From contig JBCBZW010000053.1 of NCBI GenBank assembly GCA_039815145.1, positions 1 through 32,177 of the forward strand: a DNA stretch of 32,177 bases, in the 5' to 3' direction. A model generated the notes under the pieces. It saw only the letters and a program-made list of their open reading frames with translations, was not told the origin of the DNA and searched no databases. Below, one piece after another: positions 15,586 through 24,554 of the stretch. Each line of letters starts with the position of its first letter. Position 1 is the stretch's first letter. Source of the stretch: Pseudomonadota bacterium. GTDB lineage: Bacteria > Pseudomonadota > Gammaproteobacteria > Steroidobacterales > JBCBZW01. The position numbers were made by a program, and so were the translations under genes.

Positions 15586-17159
15586 GGCGTCGACCTCAGT
15601 TGCATACGGGTGTCATCGAGCCACGGCAGCAGGTGCTGCTCGCCCGTGATGCCGCTCACGTTCAGCATCACCTGCAGCGGCGCCGGGGCGAGGGCGACGT
15701 CCCAGGCACCGTCCTCGCGCGTTACCGTGGCGTGGGGCGGCATCAGGTTTGTGTACATCCAGGGCAAGCTTGCTCGACCGAGTCGACCTAATCTGCGGGA
15801 TAGGGGATCCCACAAGGCGTAGGCGAGGGGGAGCAGGGCGTCGCGCACCCGCGAGCCTGGATCGAGCGCGGGTGGAGGGCTAAGCCACGCGGTGTCGTCA
15901 GGCGGCGGCGACGGGCTGACGGGAAGGGCATCGCGAGCGATCGGGAGCGCCAGGCTGTGTCGGCACCACGCCACGGTGGCGGCTGCGGTCAACTTAGGAC
16001 CCACGCCGCACAGATTGCGCACCACGGGGTCGCTGAAGCAGGCGTCCGCCTGCGATCGACCCAGGGCCAGGCTCAACAAGAGCAGGCGTAGCGCGGCGTG
16101 CGGCGAGTCCTCGCCGAGGTGATCCGCCTGATCGTCGAGCCCGAGACACGTCAGTATGCGCAGGCCCGGGGCGAGGAGGAACGCGCCGCCGAAGCGCGTA
16201 TGCGCTCTTTCCAGCGTGTTCTTCGTGTTCGAAGCCAGGGGATCCACATGCCTCAGCAGCGCCTGGCGATCGCCTCTGGCGGCCCGCAGTAGCGGGCGCA
16301 GGGGCTGCAGCCACTCAGCGCCGAGGTTGGCGATCGCATCGGCTGGGTCGTCGGCGAGTTGCCTCGCAAGGCTCGTGCCGGTGTCCGCGCCCCTTCGCTC
16401 AGGCGAAACATCGATGGCCAACGCCGCGCTGGCGGTGGCCCACGTCGCCGCGCTGGAGGCGGGCACTTCGGGGCACTGGTGACGGGCCGCCAGGTAGCGG
16501 GTCAGGGCGAGATGGGCGCCTGAGGGCGTGTCAGCCAGCGGGTACGAGGGGGCCAGCGTCCGCTGCAGGACATGCCAATCCTCTGGATCGAGCCTCGCAG
16601 TATCGGTGCGCTGGCCCAGCTCGGCGAGTAGGGTCCACGCGGCCGAAGCGGTGAGTGCACGCAGTACCTGGCCGAGCGCCTCACCCTGCAGGCGAAGCAA
16701 GGCGTGCTCACCGCGTGCAGCGTCTTGCAGCAATGCCGTGCGAAGCGCGGTGCTCGCGGGCAATGCGCGAAGGCCTTCGAAGCAGCGGTGGTACCAGTGA
16801 TCCCAGGCGCGACCACGGCTCAGGTCGACGCAGAAGCACGCCAGCTGCTCGACGGAATCTCGGAAGCGAACCATGTCACTACCGATTCCCTTAGCGTCAC
16901 TCAAGCGCGCCAGCAGTCGCTTGGTAAACACGTCGGCCCAGTGGGCCGCGAGGCGCGAGGAGTCGCAGGCGAGGTCGAGGTCACATTCCAACTCGAGCTC
17001 GCGCAGGATGACCACCCCCGGATCCTCCTCGGGCAGCAGGACGCCGAGGCTCGCGCCTAAGGCCGTGGTCAGCGCCCGCTGATCCATAGCGCTGGACAGG
17101 CGCATCCGCGTCTGCGCGTCGATGGCGGGCCAGCCAGGGACGCGCAGCGCGTTGCTCAT
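15570..17159 (-). CDS. eCIS protein in the tape-measure position, possible divergent Afp14
   Basis: 529 aa from the ATG at 17159; a GTG at 17189 would add ten residues. No strong ribosome binding site. Mainly helical and Leu/Ala-rich. An early segment (V-V-I-L-R-E-L-E-L-E-C-D-L-D-L, about 44-58) is followed by V-R-F-R-D-S-V-E-Q-L-A-C-F and G-R-A-W-D-H-W-Y-H-R-C-F-E-G-L-R-A-L-P. The C-terminus ends W-D-V-A-L-A-P-A-P-L-Q-V-M-L-N ... L-P-W-L, similar in layout to the end of proteins annotated as contractile injection system tape measure proteins. Position also fits: after the fibre genes and just before the AAA+ gene, as in afp13-14-15. A tape measure of this size would give a short particle. 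Homology is not proven. Confidence 0.65.
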   Translation of the reverse strand: MSNALRVPGWPAIDAQTRMRLSSAMDQRALTTALGASLGVLLPEEDPGVVILRELELECDLDLACDSSRLAAHWADVFTKRLLARLSDAKGIGSDMVRFRDSVEQLACFCVDLSRGRAWDHWYHRCFEGLRALPASTALRTALLQDAARGEHALLRLQGEALGQVLRALTASAAWTLLAELGQRTDTARLDPEDWHVLQRTLAPSYPLADTPSGAHLALTRYLAARHQCPEVPASSAATWATASAALAIDVSPERRGADTGTSLARQLADDPADAIANLGAEWLQPLRPLLRAARGDRQALLRHVDPLASNTKNTLERAHTRFGGAFLLAPGLRILTCLGLDDQADHLGEDSPHAALRLLLLSLALGRSQADACFSDPVVRNLCGVGPKLTAAATVAWCRHSLALPIARDALPVSPSPPPDDTAWLSPPPALDPGSRVRDALLPLAYALWDPLSRRLGRLGRASLPWMYTNLMPPHATVTREDGAWDVALAPAPLQVMLNVSGITGEQHLLPWLDDTRMQLRSTPWNNA

Positions 17160-17196
17160 GCGTCGGATGTGCAAGGTGGCCGTCTCCACGCCGGGC

Positions 17197-20079
17197 CTAC
17201 GCTTGCGGTCCGCCCGCCAGCAAGGTGGCGAGGGACGCCTCCAGGGCCTGGAGGCGATCTTCCTGGCGTCGAAGCTGCTGAACCAGGGCGCTGTGGCCGA
17301 GGCCGGGCAGGAAGCTGATGGCGGCGTTGATGCGTTTGAGCTCGGCGGAATCGTCGCTGGCCCAGGCCTGACCGATGATCTGCTCCACCTGCTCCGGGAC
17401 GACCTCTCGAGGGGCCAGGGCGATTGCCGTGCCATCGGCTGCCGGGGAGGGCAGCAGGAGATCTCCGGCGTGTACGGGGCCGCGCACCTTCACGGGCACC
17501 TGACCCATCAGGGCAACCCGCGGCGCCGTGCCGTCGCCGTGGGCGTTACCCACCACCGCGGCGCGGTCGGTGACCACCATCACCCGCTCCGCGTCAGCGG
17601 TCTCGAGGCGTAGCTGCCCCTGGTGGACACCCACCACGTCGCCCGCTTCCACGGCCGGTGTCCCCGGCGCCAAAGGCAGGCATTCCGCCAGATCAGCGCC
17701 GCCGCTGACGAGCGTCAAGGTGCCGCCGTCGCGTTCGATTCGACCGATCGGACTGCCGCCGGCGAAGAACGTGATGTAGTTGTTGCTGGTGCCGGGATTG
17801 GCGGCACCAACGCTCAGGGCGAGTACATCCGCGTTCGTGCCACTGCTGGCGTTCTCCACGCACGCGACGTGGCTAGCGATGTCGTTGGCGGCCGCGTCGA
17901 TCGTGTCGCGCACGTGCAGGCGACAGTCGGGGCTGGTGGTGTTGATGCCGACGTCGCCGTTGTCCTGGACACGCAGGCGATTGCCCACGGCGAAGTGGCC
18001 ACCGCCGGCCTGCACCGTGAGCGTCGTCGGGCTGCCGTTTGCGCGACACTGAATCTCGTTGTTGTCGATACCGATGTTGGTGCCGGTGGCGCTGCCGAGG
18101 ACCAGGTAGCCGCTGCTGCCGTTGTTGGTCACATCGGTGCCGCTGGCGATGTGCACCGTGGTGACGGGGGCGACGCCGCCAAAGCCCGCGTGGTCGCCAT
18201 CCAGCACCAGGCCGGTTTGGCCGTTGCTGGTGAAGGCTAGGGTGCCGTCGGTCTCGGACCAACGCATGCTGCTCTCCACAGAGCCGTTGGCACCGAAGTC
18301 GACGCCTACGCTCGTGTTGGGTGAGGCACCGTTGAGGTCCAGGAAGACGTCGGGAGCGTCGCCCCGCAGGTGCAGGCGGTGCGTGGGATCCTGCGTGCCG
18401 ATGCCGAGGTCCGCCCCCATCAGGGCGATGTTGGCGCTGCCGCCGCGCGCATGACCGATCCAGCTCGAGTGGGTGGGAGATGTTTCGTCGCCCTGCTGGA
18501 ACTGCAGGCGCGGTGGGTCGTCGTCGTCGGCAAGCACGAGCAGGGGGGCGCGTTGACTGCCGTACTCGACCCACAGGCGACCGTTGTCCTCGCCGTTGCC
18601 CACGCGCAGCCACAGGTCGTTGCCGAGGCCGCTGCCACCGGGGGTGACCTGGACGTCGGCGATGTCGAGCTTTGCGGCAGGGTCGGTGGTGCTGATGCCC
18701 ACGTTGCCGCCCGCCTGGAGGAACAGGCGACCCTCGGCTTCGTCGGGCACCAGGGCCTCGTTGATGCTCAGGTGGGCGCCCGATTCCTGCAGGTTGATGC
18801 GCCAGGCCAGGCCACCGCCCGAGCGTTCGAAGTCGATGGCTTGGTTGAATTCGCCTTCGGCGCGGATGGTCAACGGCGCCAGTAGGTCACTCGTGGGATC
18901 GAAGGTGCCGATGCCCACACGACCGTCGTCCTGCACGCCGAGCAGGTAGCTCGGGGCTGATACGGTGTAGTCGCATTCATCCCCGTCCACGGTCACCCGC
19001 GAGACGATGAAGCGATTCCTCGGTTCGCCTGCCGCCGCCTCCTGGAGGAGCACCTGCAGGTCGGCGTTGCCCACGGCGGTCTCGCCGCGGGTGAGGGCGA
19101 GCAGCGCGCTCGGGTCGCGCGGCACGCCACCGACGCTGCGCTGTACGGGGTCGTCCCCCCTCGTGTTGCGGAACTCCAGGCGCGTTCCCCACAGGCGGGC
19201 GTGGCCCTCGAGGCGGGTGTTGCCCTCGAGCCAGATGAGATCGTCGAAGTGCAGGCGCTCGTCGCAGACGCGCAGATCTTCCTGCGCCATCTGGCCCGGG
19301 CCGCAGAGCAGGTCGACGTCCGTGTCCTCTTCGAAGTCCACGAAGCGATCGCGCAGGCGCAGGACGCCGTTGGCGGCGAACAGGCTCTCCGTCACCTGCC
19401 CCAGCTGGCGTCGAAAGAGGCGGGCGCGGATGCGTTGATCGGTGGAGAGGGCTTCGATGCTGGCCGTGGCGGCGTTCCAGTGCACGAAGCCCACGGGGAT
19501 GAGCCACAGGGCGTCGTCGAGGGTGTCGTCGAAGCACTGGTGGGGAATGCTGCCATCGCAGGCAACCCGGCCTTCGTCGTCGGCCGCGCGCGGGGCGAGG
19601 CGCGCGTCGAGCACGAGTTCGTTGGCCACGGTGACGCCGTCCTGGCGTTCGCTGACGCCCGAGCGCTCGCCGAGTTCGATGGCGAAGCCCTCTTGCATGC
19701 GCCCGTAAGCATCGTCGCTGTCACATACCTCGAAGCCGTGTCGCACGCCCTGGGTGGGATTGGCATCGAAGCGCAGCCACACCTTGAACTCGCCCGTGCC
19801 GAGGCCGGCGAATTGGCTCGCTTGCAGCGTGACGGCCTCGCGGACCACGACCTGTCGGGCATAGCCGTCGAAGGCGAAGCCTGGCGTTAGGAGGACCTCC
19901 AGGCTGCCGTCGGGCGCCGTGCGCTCGCGAAGCTCGAGGCCCATGGCGATGCCCCAGGTGGCCTGGCCGAGATCCTGGCGTGCCCGGTGCTCGCGGGCGT
20001 AGGCCACCATCGCTGTCAGGTCGGCGGCGCCCAGGTACTGGCCCTCGAAGAAGGTGGGGCGTTCGGCAGGTTGTGACAT
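17197..20079 (-). CDS. Tail-fibre-like eCIS appendage protein with VGIGT repeats
   Basis: 960 aa; GGAG 6 bases before the ATG. Residues 10-79 are the domain shared with the next two upstream genes (F-F-E-G-Q-Y-L ... W-G-I-A-M-G-L ... T-P-G-F-A-F-D). Residues 80-370 are mixed alpha/beta. From about 384 to 715 there are five repeats of the phage-fibre type V-G-I-x-T-x-x-P-x-x-x-L-x-V (near residues 384, 457, 555, 630 and 707; the fourth is degenerate), as found in trimeric beta-helical fibres. A conserved block follows (G-A-D-L-A-E-C-L-P ... E-A-G-D-V-V-G-V, about 793-830) that recalls the C-terminal part of phage fibres with self-processing or chaperone modules. The last 35 residues form a coiled coil (LVQQLRRQEDRLQALEASLA). 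It occupies the Afp13 fibre slot; a receptor-binding role is inferred. Confidence 0.8.
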   Translation of the reverse strand: MSQPAERPTFFEGQYLGAADLTAMVAYAREHRARQDLGQATWGIAMGLELRERTAPDGSLEVLLTPGFAFDGYARQVVVREAVTLQASQFAGLGTGEFKVWLRFDANPTQGVRHGFEVCDSDDAYGRMQEGFAIELGERSGVSERQDGVTVANELVLDARLAPRAADDEGRVACDGSIPHQCFDDTLDDALWLIPVGFVHWNAATASIEALSTDQRIRARLFRRQLGQVTESLFAANGVLRLRDRFVDFEEDTDVDLLCGPGQMAQEDLRVCDERLHFDDLIWLEGNTRLEGHARLWGTRLEFRNTRGDDPVQRSVGGVPRDPSALLALTRGETAVGNADLQVLLQEAAAGEPRNRFIVSRVTVDGDECDYTVSAPSYLLGVQDDGRVGIGTFDPTSDLLAPLTIRAEGEFNQAIDFERSGGGLAWRINLQESGAHLSINEALVPDEAEGRLFLQAGGNVGISTTDPAAKLDIADVQVTPGGSGLGNDLWLRVGNGEDNGRLWVEYGSQRAPLLVLADDDDPPRLQFQQGDETSPTHSSWIGHARGGSANIALMGADLGIGTQDPTHRLHLRGDAPDVFLDLNGASPNTSVGVDFGANGSVESSMRWSETDGTLAFTSNGQTGLVLDGDHAGFGGVAPVTTVHIASGTDVTNNGSSGYLVLGSATGTNIGIDNNEIQCRANGSPTTLTVQAGGGHFAVGNRLRVQDNGDVGINTTSPDCRLHVRDTIDAAANDIASHVACVENASSGTNADVLALSVGAANPGTSNNYITFFAGGSPIGRIERDGGTLTLVSGGADLAECLPLAPGTPAVEAGDVVGVHQGQLRLETADAERVMVVTDRAAVVGNAHGDGTAPRVALMGQVPVKVRGPVHAGDLLLPSPAADGTAIALAPREVVPEQVEQIIGQAWASDDSAELKRINAAISFLPGLGHSALVQQLRRQEDRLQALEASLATLLAGGPQA
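17900..18927 (-). repeat. Five fibre-type VGIGT repeats within the appendage gene
   Basis: Protein-level repeats of the form V-G-I-(G/S/N)-T-x-(D/S)-P-x-x-x-L-x-(I/V) recur at spacings of roughly 73 to 98 residues. The DNA copies are too diverged to be a nucleotide repeat. Such motifs mark turns in beta-helical trimeric tail fibres. Confidence 0.6.
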
Positions 20080-20103
20080 GTCGGTCTCCGCGCAGCGTGG
20101 TCG

Positions 20104-21891
20104 TTAGGCGTCGTTGCCGCCCGTGCGGCTGAGGGCGGCTTCGAGCACGGCGATGCGTGCCTCGAGGTCCGCCACGGTGCTCGCTTCGGCCGCCCCCGCG
20201 GTGGGCGCCACGCGCTCGCGACCGCTCCCGGCACCGACCTTGCCGGTGAACTCGCCGCCGCCGCCCGCGGAGGTGACCCGCGAGAAGCTCTGCACCAGAG
20301 GTCCGGCGACGGAGTTCATCAGGAGACTGGGGGCGAGATTGCGTCGTTCGGCGAGGCTCAGGCCGCCGCGGTCCGTGGGCAGCCGCAGGCGGCTGATACT
20401 GGCCACGAGGGCGTTGGCGTCCAGCGGCGAAGCGATGCGTTCCCGGCCGCGTGAGAGGAGGTCCAAGGTCGTGCCCAGCTGGCGATCGATGTCGAGCATC
20501 GGGTTGAGCCTGCTGTTGGCGCGCACGTTGGTGCTGGCGAAGCGCGCACTGTCCGCGCCGCCGCGGGCATCGGTGAAGGCGGCCTCGCCGGTGGCCCCGT
20601 CGAACTGCCCCCCGACATCGTTCGAGGCGCCGATGGGATCGTCGGATTCCACGGCGAAGCCGGTGCAGCACCATTCGTCCAGCAAGCGTCGCAGCATGTC
20701 GACGATGGGGAACAGGCCCATCCAGTAGCCCATGGAGGGCCAGGTGTTGACCATGGGGCGGCAGGTGGTCCAGTTGCATACCCGCAGCACCTCACAGTCG
20801 GCGCCGCGCACGCGCACGCTCGCGATCGGCACGCGCGAGTCGTGGCTGGCGCCGGGCGCGGGCGGCAGCAGGGCCAGGCAGAGACAGTTGAGCAGTTCGT
20901 CGACGAGGATGTAGACGTACTGTTCGGCCACGTCGAGGATGGCGAGGGCGAAGTCGCTGGTGGGTGAGGGCGCGGGGCAGACGATGCGTTGCAGTTCGCG
21001 CAGGCGCTCGCAGTTGGTGGTCGGTTGACGGCTCATCCAGTCGATCAGCGCTGCCCGGGTGCGGCAGCACCATTGGTGCCAGGCGTCGGCGTTCTGGGGA
21101 ATCACATCGAGGGTGAACTCGCCAGGCGGTAGGGGAATGGCGTTGACGAGACCCTGCACGCAGCAGTTGAAGCGCTCGATGATGGCGCCGTCGAATTCCA
21201 GGGCGAAAGGGTTGTCGTCATCGCCGCGGGAATCGTCGTCAGCATCTTCAGGTTTGCGGAAGACCTCGAACTGGTAGCCCTCGCAGATCACCGTGGCTTC
21301 GCACTCGTTGGGCGCGCCGCGTGGCGAGGCGTCGCTCGCCGTCGCGCCTCCACAGCCGCTCCCGCATGCTGCACTTTTGTTGGGGGACGCGCCGCGCAGG
21401 GGCGTGATGCCGCGCGAGGGCTGCTCGCAGTAGCGCACGGCGAGGATCCACTCCTCCTCGAGATCGTCGCAGCCGCGCTGGTCGGCGCCTGGGAAGGGCG
21501 TGCACGGTATCTCTTGGCGCTCCGCTTGCTTGCACGCGCGAATCAGGGCGCACACATCGACGCTCGCGTCCTGGCACAGGACGATGTCGTTGCCGCACGG
21601 GTCCAACGCGTAGCCCTGGGTCACCTTGAGCGAGCCGCAGGGATCACACAGCACGTTGAGGCCGTTGACCACGCCCCACCCGTGCAGGTTGCGGTTGTGC
21701 AGCTGGTGCTTCTTGCGGATGTAGTAGTCCAACCGGTTCAGGTCCTCTTCGCTCAGCAGTTGGCCGGCGAAGAAGCGGGGGCGGCACAGGCACTCGAGGG
21801 CGCCGCAGTCCGGGCAGTTCACCGCCGTGGTGCCGCTCGCGCAGCCGGACTGGCAGCAGCCGTTGCCGGGCGTGTTGGATTCGAAGGCCAT
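20104..21891 (-). CDS. Cys-rich eCIS appendage protein with shared N-terminal domain and C-terminal coiled coil
   Basis: 595 aa; ATG at 21891 has AGGAG 8 bases upstream. The first 37 residues contain seven to eight cysteines in C-x-x-C-like pairs (C-C-Q-S-G-C, C-P-D-C, C-L-C), resembling a metal-binding knot. Residues 39-105 are the shared domain (R-F-F-A-G-Q-L-L-S-E-E-D-L ... L-H-G-W-G-V-V-N-G-L ... G-Y-A-L-D-P-C-G). The middle has many more cysteines and mostly helical segments. The C-terminal 25 residues (VADLEARIAVLEAALSR) predict a coiled coil, as in the downstream fibre-like protein, so the two may co-assemble through their ends. No known family beyond the shared domain. An appendage or adaptor role on the baseplate is inferred. 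Confidence 0.75.
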   Translation of the reverse strand: MAFESNTPGNGCCQSGCASGTTAVNCPDCGALECLCRPRFFAGQLLSEEDLNRLDYYIRKKHQLHNRNLHGWGVVNGLNVLCDPCGSLKVTQGYALDPCGNDIVLCQDASVDVCALIRACKQAERQEIPCTPFPGADQRGCDDLEEEWILAVRYCEQPSRGITPLRGASPNKSAACGSGCGGATASDASPRGAPNECEATVICEGYQFEVFRKPEDADDDSRGDDDNPFALEFDGAIIERFNCCVQGLVNAIPLPPGEFTLDVIPQNADAWHQWCCRTRAALIDWMSRQPTTNCERLRELQRIVCPAPSPTSDFALAILDVAEQYVYILVDELLNCLCLALLPPAPGASHDSRVPIASVRVRGADCEVLRVCNWTTCRPMVNTWPSMGYWMGLFPIVDMLRRLLDEWCCTGFAVESDDPIGASNDVGGQFDGATGEAAFTDARGGADSARFASTNVRANSRLNPMLDIDRQLGTTLDLLSRGRERIASPLDANALVASISRLRLPTDRGGLSLAERRNLAPSLLMNSVAGPLVQSFSRVTSAGGGGEFTGKVGAGSGRERVAPTAGAAEASTVADLEARIAVLEAALSRTGGNDA

Positions 21892-21974
21892 GACCGTTAC
21901 TCCTGGAAAAGCGTATGCCCGGCGGTGCTCGCGCGGGGGCTCGTCGTGGATGGGTATTCGGGTACTTGCATGGG

Positions 21975-24488
21975 CTAGGACTCGATCGAGAACCAACTCT
22001 CGAACAGGCCGCCCTCCACACCATCACCGGTGCGCTCGCCCGTGGGGGCGCCCGCGGGGGTGGTTAGCCATTGCGGTAGGTGATCGAAATCACCGCCGAC
22101 CAGTTCCCCCGTGATGGGGTGCACGCCGCGGATGAAATCCCCGTCGATCAACACCCGAAAGCGGCGGCCGGGCGAAGGGTCGACGAACCCCAGGCGAATC
22201 ATGAGGCCGTTGACCTGCGCATCCGGGTCATCGGCTTCAGAGAACGGCGACTCCACGTTGCACGGCACCTCGAAGTTGACGCCCCGGATCAGTACCTCGG
22301 TGGCGAGTTCGCACCAGCACACGGTGCCGCTGTTGTCGTCCGACGGCCGCTCCGTCAGCACGCGCACGCTCATGCGGTGCAAGTCGCCGTTGCGCACCCG
22401 GGTGTCGAAGGCCACGAGCAGCGGCAGATCGAACAGGAACGCGCGCGGCACCGTGCCGTCGTGGGGCCAGTTGATGGCGCAGATGTGAGGGAGGTCGGGG
22501 TCGAGCGCGGGTTCCCCTGGCGGACCCGGCACGCCGGGAATGCCTTGGGGGCCCTGTGCCCCCTGAGGCCCGGGATCGCCCTGCGGGCCCGGGTCGCCTT
22601 GGGCGCCGGGTGGGCCCGGTACGCCAGGATCTCCCTGGGGACCGGCGTCGCCTTGGGGGCCGGGTGGGCCCGGCGGTCCGGGCGGTCCTTGGTCAGCGTT
22701 GCCGGGGGCGGCGCCGCAGCAGTTGTCGAGCACGCATTGCAGGGCCTCGGCGAGGGTTTGGGTGCTGGGCAGCAGGGGGCGGCCGAGGCGATTGTCGATG
22801 CGTGCGATGTTCGTGGCGGCGTCGTCGACGGGGTCCGGCGCAGGGTCGGGCAGCGCCTCGAGTGCGACGCCGGGGCGCCAGTTGTCGATGGTGGCGAGGA
22901 CGAGGCAATCCGGTTCCTCGCACGTCGGGCAGTCCTCCATCCTCCACAGGATGTCAGCGCAGTTGCTGGCGCTGATGTCGAGCACCGCGACCCCGCCCGC
23001 ATCGTCCACGGCTAGCTGGCCCGTGTAGGGCACGTAGAGGCGGTTGCCGCTGGCGGTGAGAGCCAGCATGCGACTCACCTCACCCACGCCGACGGTCGGC
23101 GTTGGCGCGACGGCCTGCCCTTGGCGCAGGCGTTGCAGCGAGACGGCCTGCACGAAGCTGTCGTCACCGTCGCGCACCAGCACCCAGGCCCAGTGGCCGG
23201 TGTCGTCGACGATCACATCGTGCGGGGGGAAGTTGAGCATCACCGCGCCGTCGACGGCGCCCCCGGCGCTCGGGTCCACCAGCCTCAAGGCCTGGTTGGC
23301 GGCATCGATCACCGTGATGAACTCGGCCCCGGTGCTGGCCACGACGGCGACGTCATCCACCTGCCCCTCAGCGAGGACGATCACCGTCGGCGATAGGTTA
23401 GCTGCGGCCAGGTCGAACACGTGCACGTCGGCGCTGCCGGGTTGCACCGAATAGATCGTATCGCCGTTGCCGGAGAAGGCGAGGCCGTGCAACTCCACCC
23501 CGAGGGTCTCGCTGACGGTGGGGGCTGCCGGGTCGGGCACCCCAGTCGGCCACACCACCACGGTGCCGCCGGCGCGGTAGATGCCGACTAGGCGGCCGTC
23601 GTTGGCGATGCCCAGCGCCACCTCGGTGTCGTTGCTGCCGCTCACCACGGCATTGCGCACGGGGCCCGCGCTGAGGCTCGACGGGCCGCTGACATCGAAC
23701 ACCCAGAGCTCGCCGTCGCCCTGATCCGGGCCGTCCTCATGGGCCACGGCCACATACAGCTCGCTGCCGTCCGCGGCCAGGGCGAGGTGGCGCCCGTGGC
23801 GACCGAGAGCGAAGGAGGTCTCCACGGCCAGGTTATCGCTGCTGACCTGGTAGACCGCACCCTCCGGTCCGTCGGTGAGGACGTAGAGGTTGCGATTGGC
23901 TTCGTCCACCACGATGGCGCGCGCGTGGGCGATGCTGAGCGTCGCGTTCCAATGCGCCTGGGGTTGATGCGGGCTTGGCGCTTCGGGCTCAGGGTCGACG
24001 CGCAGGGCCAGGCCGTAGGTTTCGAGCACTCGGTTCGGTGCACACTGCGTGTCGTCGCAGCCGCACTCGTCGTAGAGCACCGGGATGTTCTCGGTGGGGC
24101 ACTCGCGGTAGTGGAGGCAGAGCTGGAGGCGATGGGGGTCGCCGTCGTCCTGGTCAAGGAGTTCGCTGAAGCCCTCGATGGCGTGCAGATCGATGGTCTC
24201 GCGTTCGGCCACCACGATGTCGTGGCCGCAGCAGTCGATGGCGCTGCCGGGCTCCAGCACCACGAAGCGATCGCGGCAAGCGGGCGATTCATGGGGCACC
24301 ACCTGCAGTCCGCAGACCACACCGCGGCCGTGGAGCTGCTGGTGGTGGCGGCGCAGCTTGTCCATGAAGTAGCGCTGCTCGTCGTTGAAGTCGCGTTCGA
24401 CGAGTAACTTGCCCGTGAAGTAGAAATTGCGCGTGGGGGCTTGGAGCTCACAGGGCGGACACTGCGCCTTGAGATTGTCGGTGGCCAT
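21975..24488 (-). CDS. eCIS appendage protein: shared N-terminal domain, beta-propeller, collagen-like rod and terminal domain
   Basis: 837 aa; ATG at 24488 with GAGG 8 bases upstream, preferred over an upstream ATG at 24530. A C-P-P-C motif at 10-13 precedes the shared domain at 21-93 (N-F-Y-F-T-G-K-L-L ... H-G-R-G-V-V-C-G-L ... P-G-S-A-I-D-C-C-G). Residues about 180-520 hold repeated blades of YVTN/WD-like type ([51 protein letters not shown]), i.e. a seven-bladed-like propeller. Residues 601-660 are exactly 20 uninterrupted Gly-X-Y triplets. About 175 residues follow as a terminal globular domain. Propeller, rigid trimeric rod and tip together suggest an extended fibre for surface binding. 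It is the first of the three sharing genes, directly after the wedge gene. Confidence 0.8.
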   Translation of the reverse strand: MATDNLKAQCPPCELQAPTRNFYFTGKLLVERDFNDEQRYFMDKLRRHHQQLHGRGVVCGLQVVPHESPACRDRFVVLEPGSAIDCCGHDIVVAERETIDLHAIEGFSELLDQDDGDPHRLQLCLHYRECPTENIPVLYDECGCDDTQCAPNRVLETYGLALRVDPEPEAPSPHQPQAHWNATLSIAHARAIVVDEANRNLYVLTDGPEGAVYQVSSDNLAVETSFALGRHGRHLALAADGSELYVAVAHEDGPDQGDGELWVFDVSGPSSLSAGPVRNAVVSGSNDTEVALGIANDGRLVGIYRAGGTVVVWPTGVPDPAAPTVSETLGVELHGLAFSGNGDTIYSVQPGSADVHVFDLAAANLSPTVIVLAEGQVDDVAVVASTGAEFITVIDAANQALRLVDPSAGGAVDGAVMLNFPPHDVIVDDTGHWAWVLVRDGDDSFVQAVSLQRLRQGQAVAPTPTVGVGEVSRMLALTASGNRLYVPYTGQLAVDDAGGVAVLDISASNCADILWRMEDCPTCEEPDCLVLATIDNWRPGVALEALPDPAPDPVDDAATNIARIDNRLGRPLLPSTQTLAEALQCVLDNCCGAAPGNADQGPPGPPGPPGPQGDAGPQGDPGVPGPPGAQGDPGPQGDPGPQGAQGPQGIPGVPGPPGEPALDPDLPHICAINWPHDGTVPRAFLFDLPLLVAFDTRVRNGDLHRMSVRVLTERPSDDNSGTVCWCELATEVLIRGVNFEVPCNVESPFSEADDPDAQVNGLMIRLGFVDPSPGRRFRVLIDGDFIRGVHPITGELVGGDFDHLPQWLTTPAGAPTGERTGDGVEGGLFESWFSIES
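22509..22688 (-). repeat. Collagen-like Gly-X-Y repeat, 20 triplets
   Basis: Twenty consecutive codon triplets encode [21 protein letters not shown] and G-E-P units without a break. At DNA level this is a run of 9-bp GC-rich repeats, prone to length change by slippage. A stretch of this length would form a triple-helical rod of about 17 nm, taking the usual 0.29 nm per residue. Confidence 0.9.
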
Positions 24489-24554
24489 TAGCCGATCCTC
24501 TTCTTCACGGGGGGCTCTGGGATAAGCCAAAGGGGGTAATGCTTGGTTGCCATG

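Noticed and set aside
22509-22688. CRISPR-like or tandem satellite array
   Set aside because: The 9-bp periodicity follows Gly-X-Y codons in frame with the gene; there are no spacers.
22080-23015. Long plus-strand open frame opposite the collagen-like gene
   Set aside because: The Gly/Ala/Arg-rich text is the complement of the collagen repeats and the propeller; no start signal.
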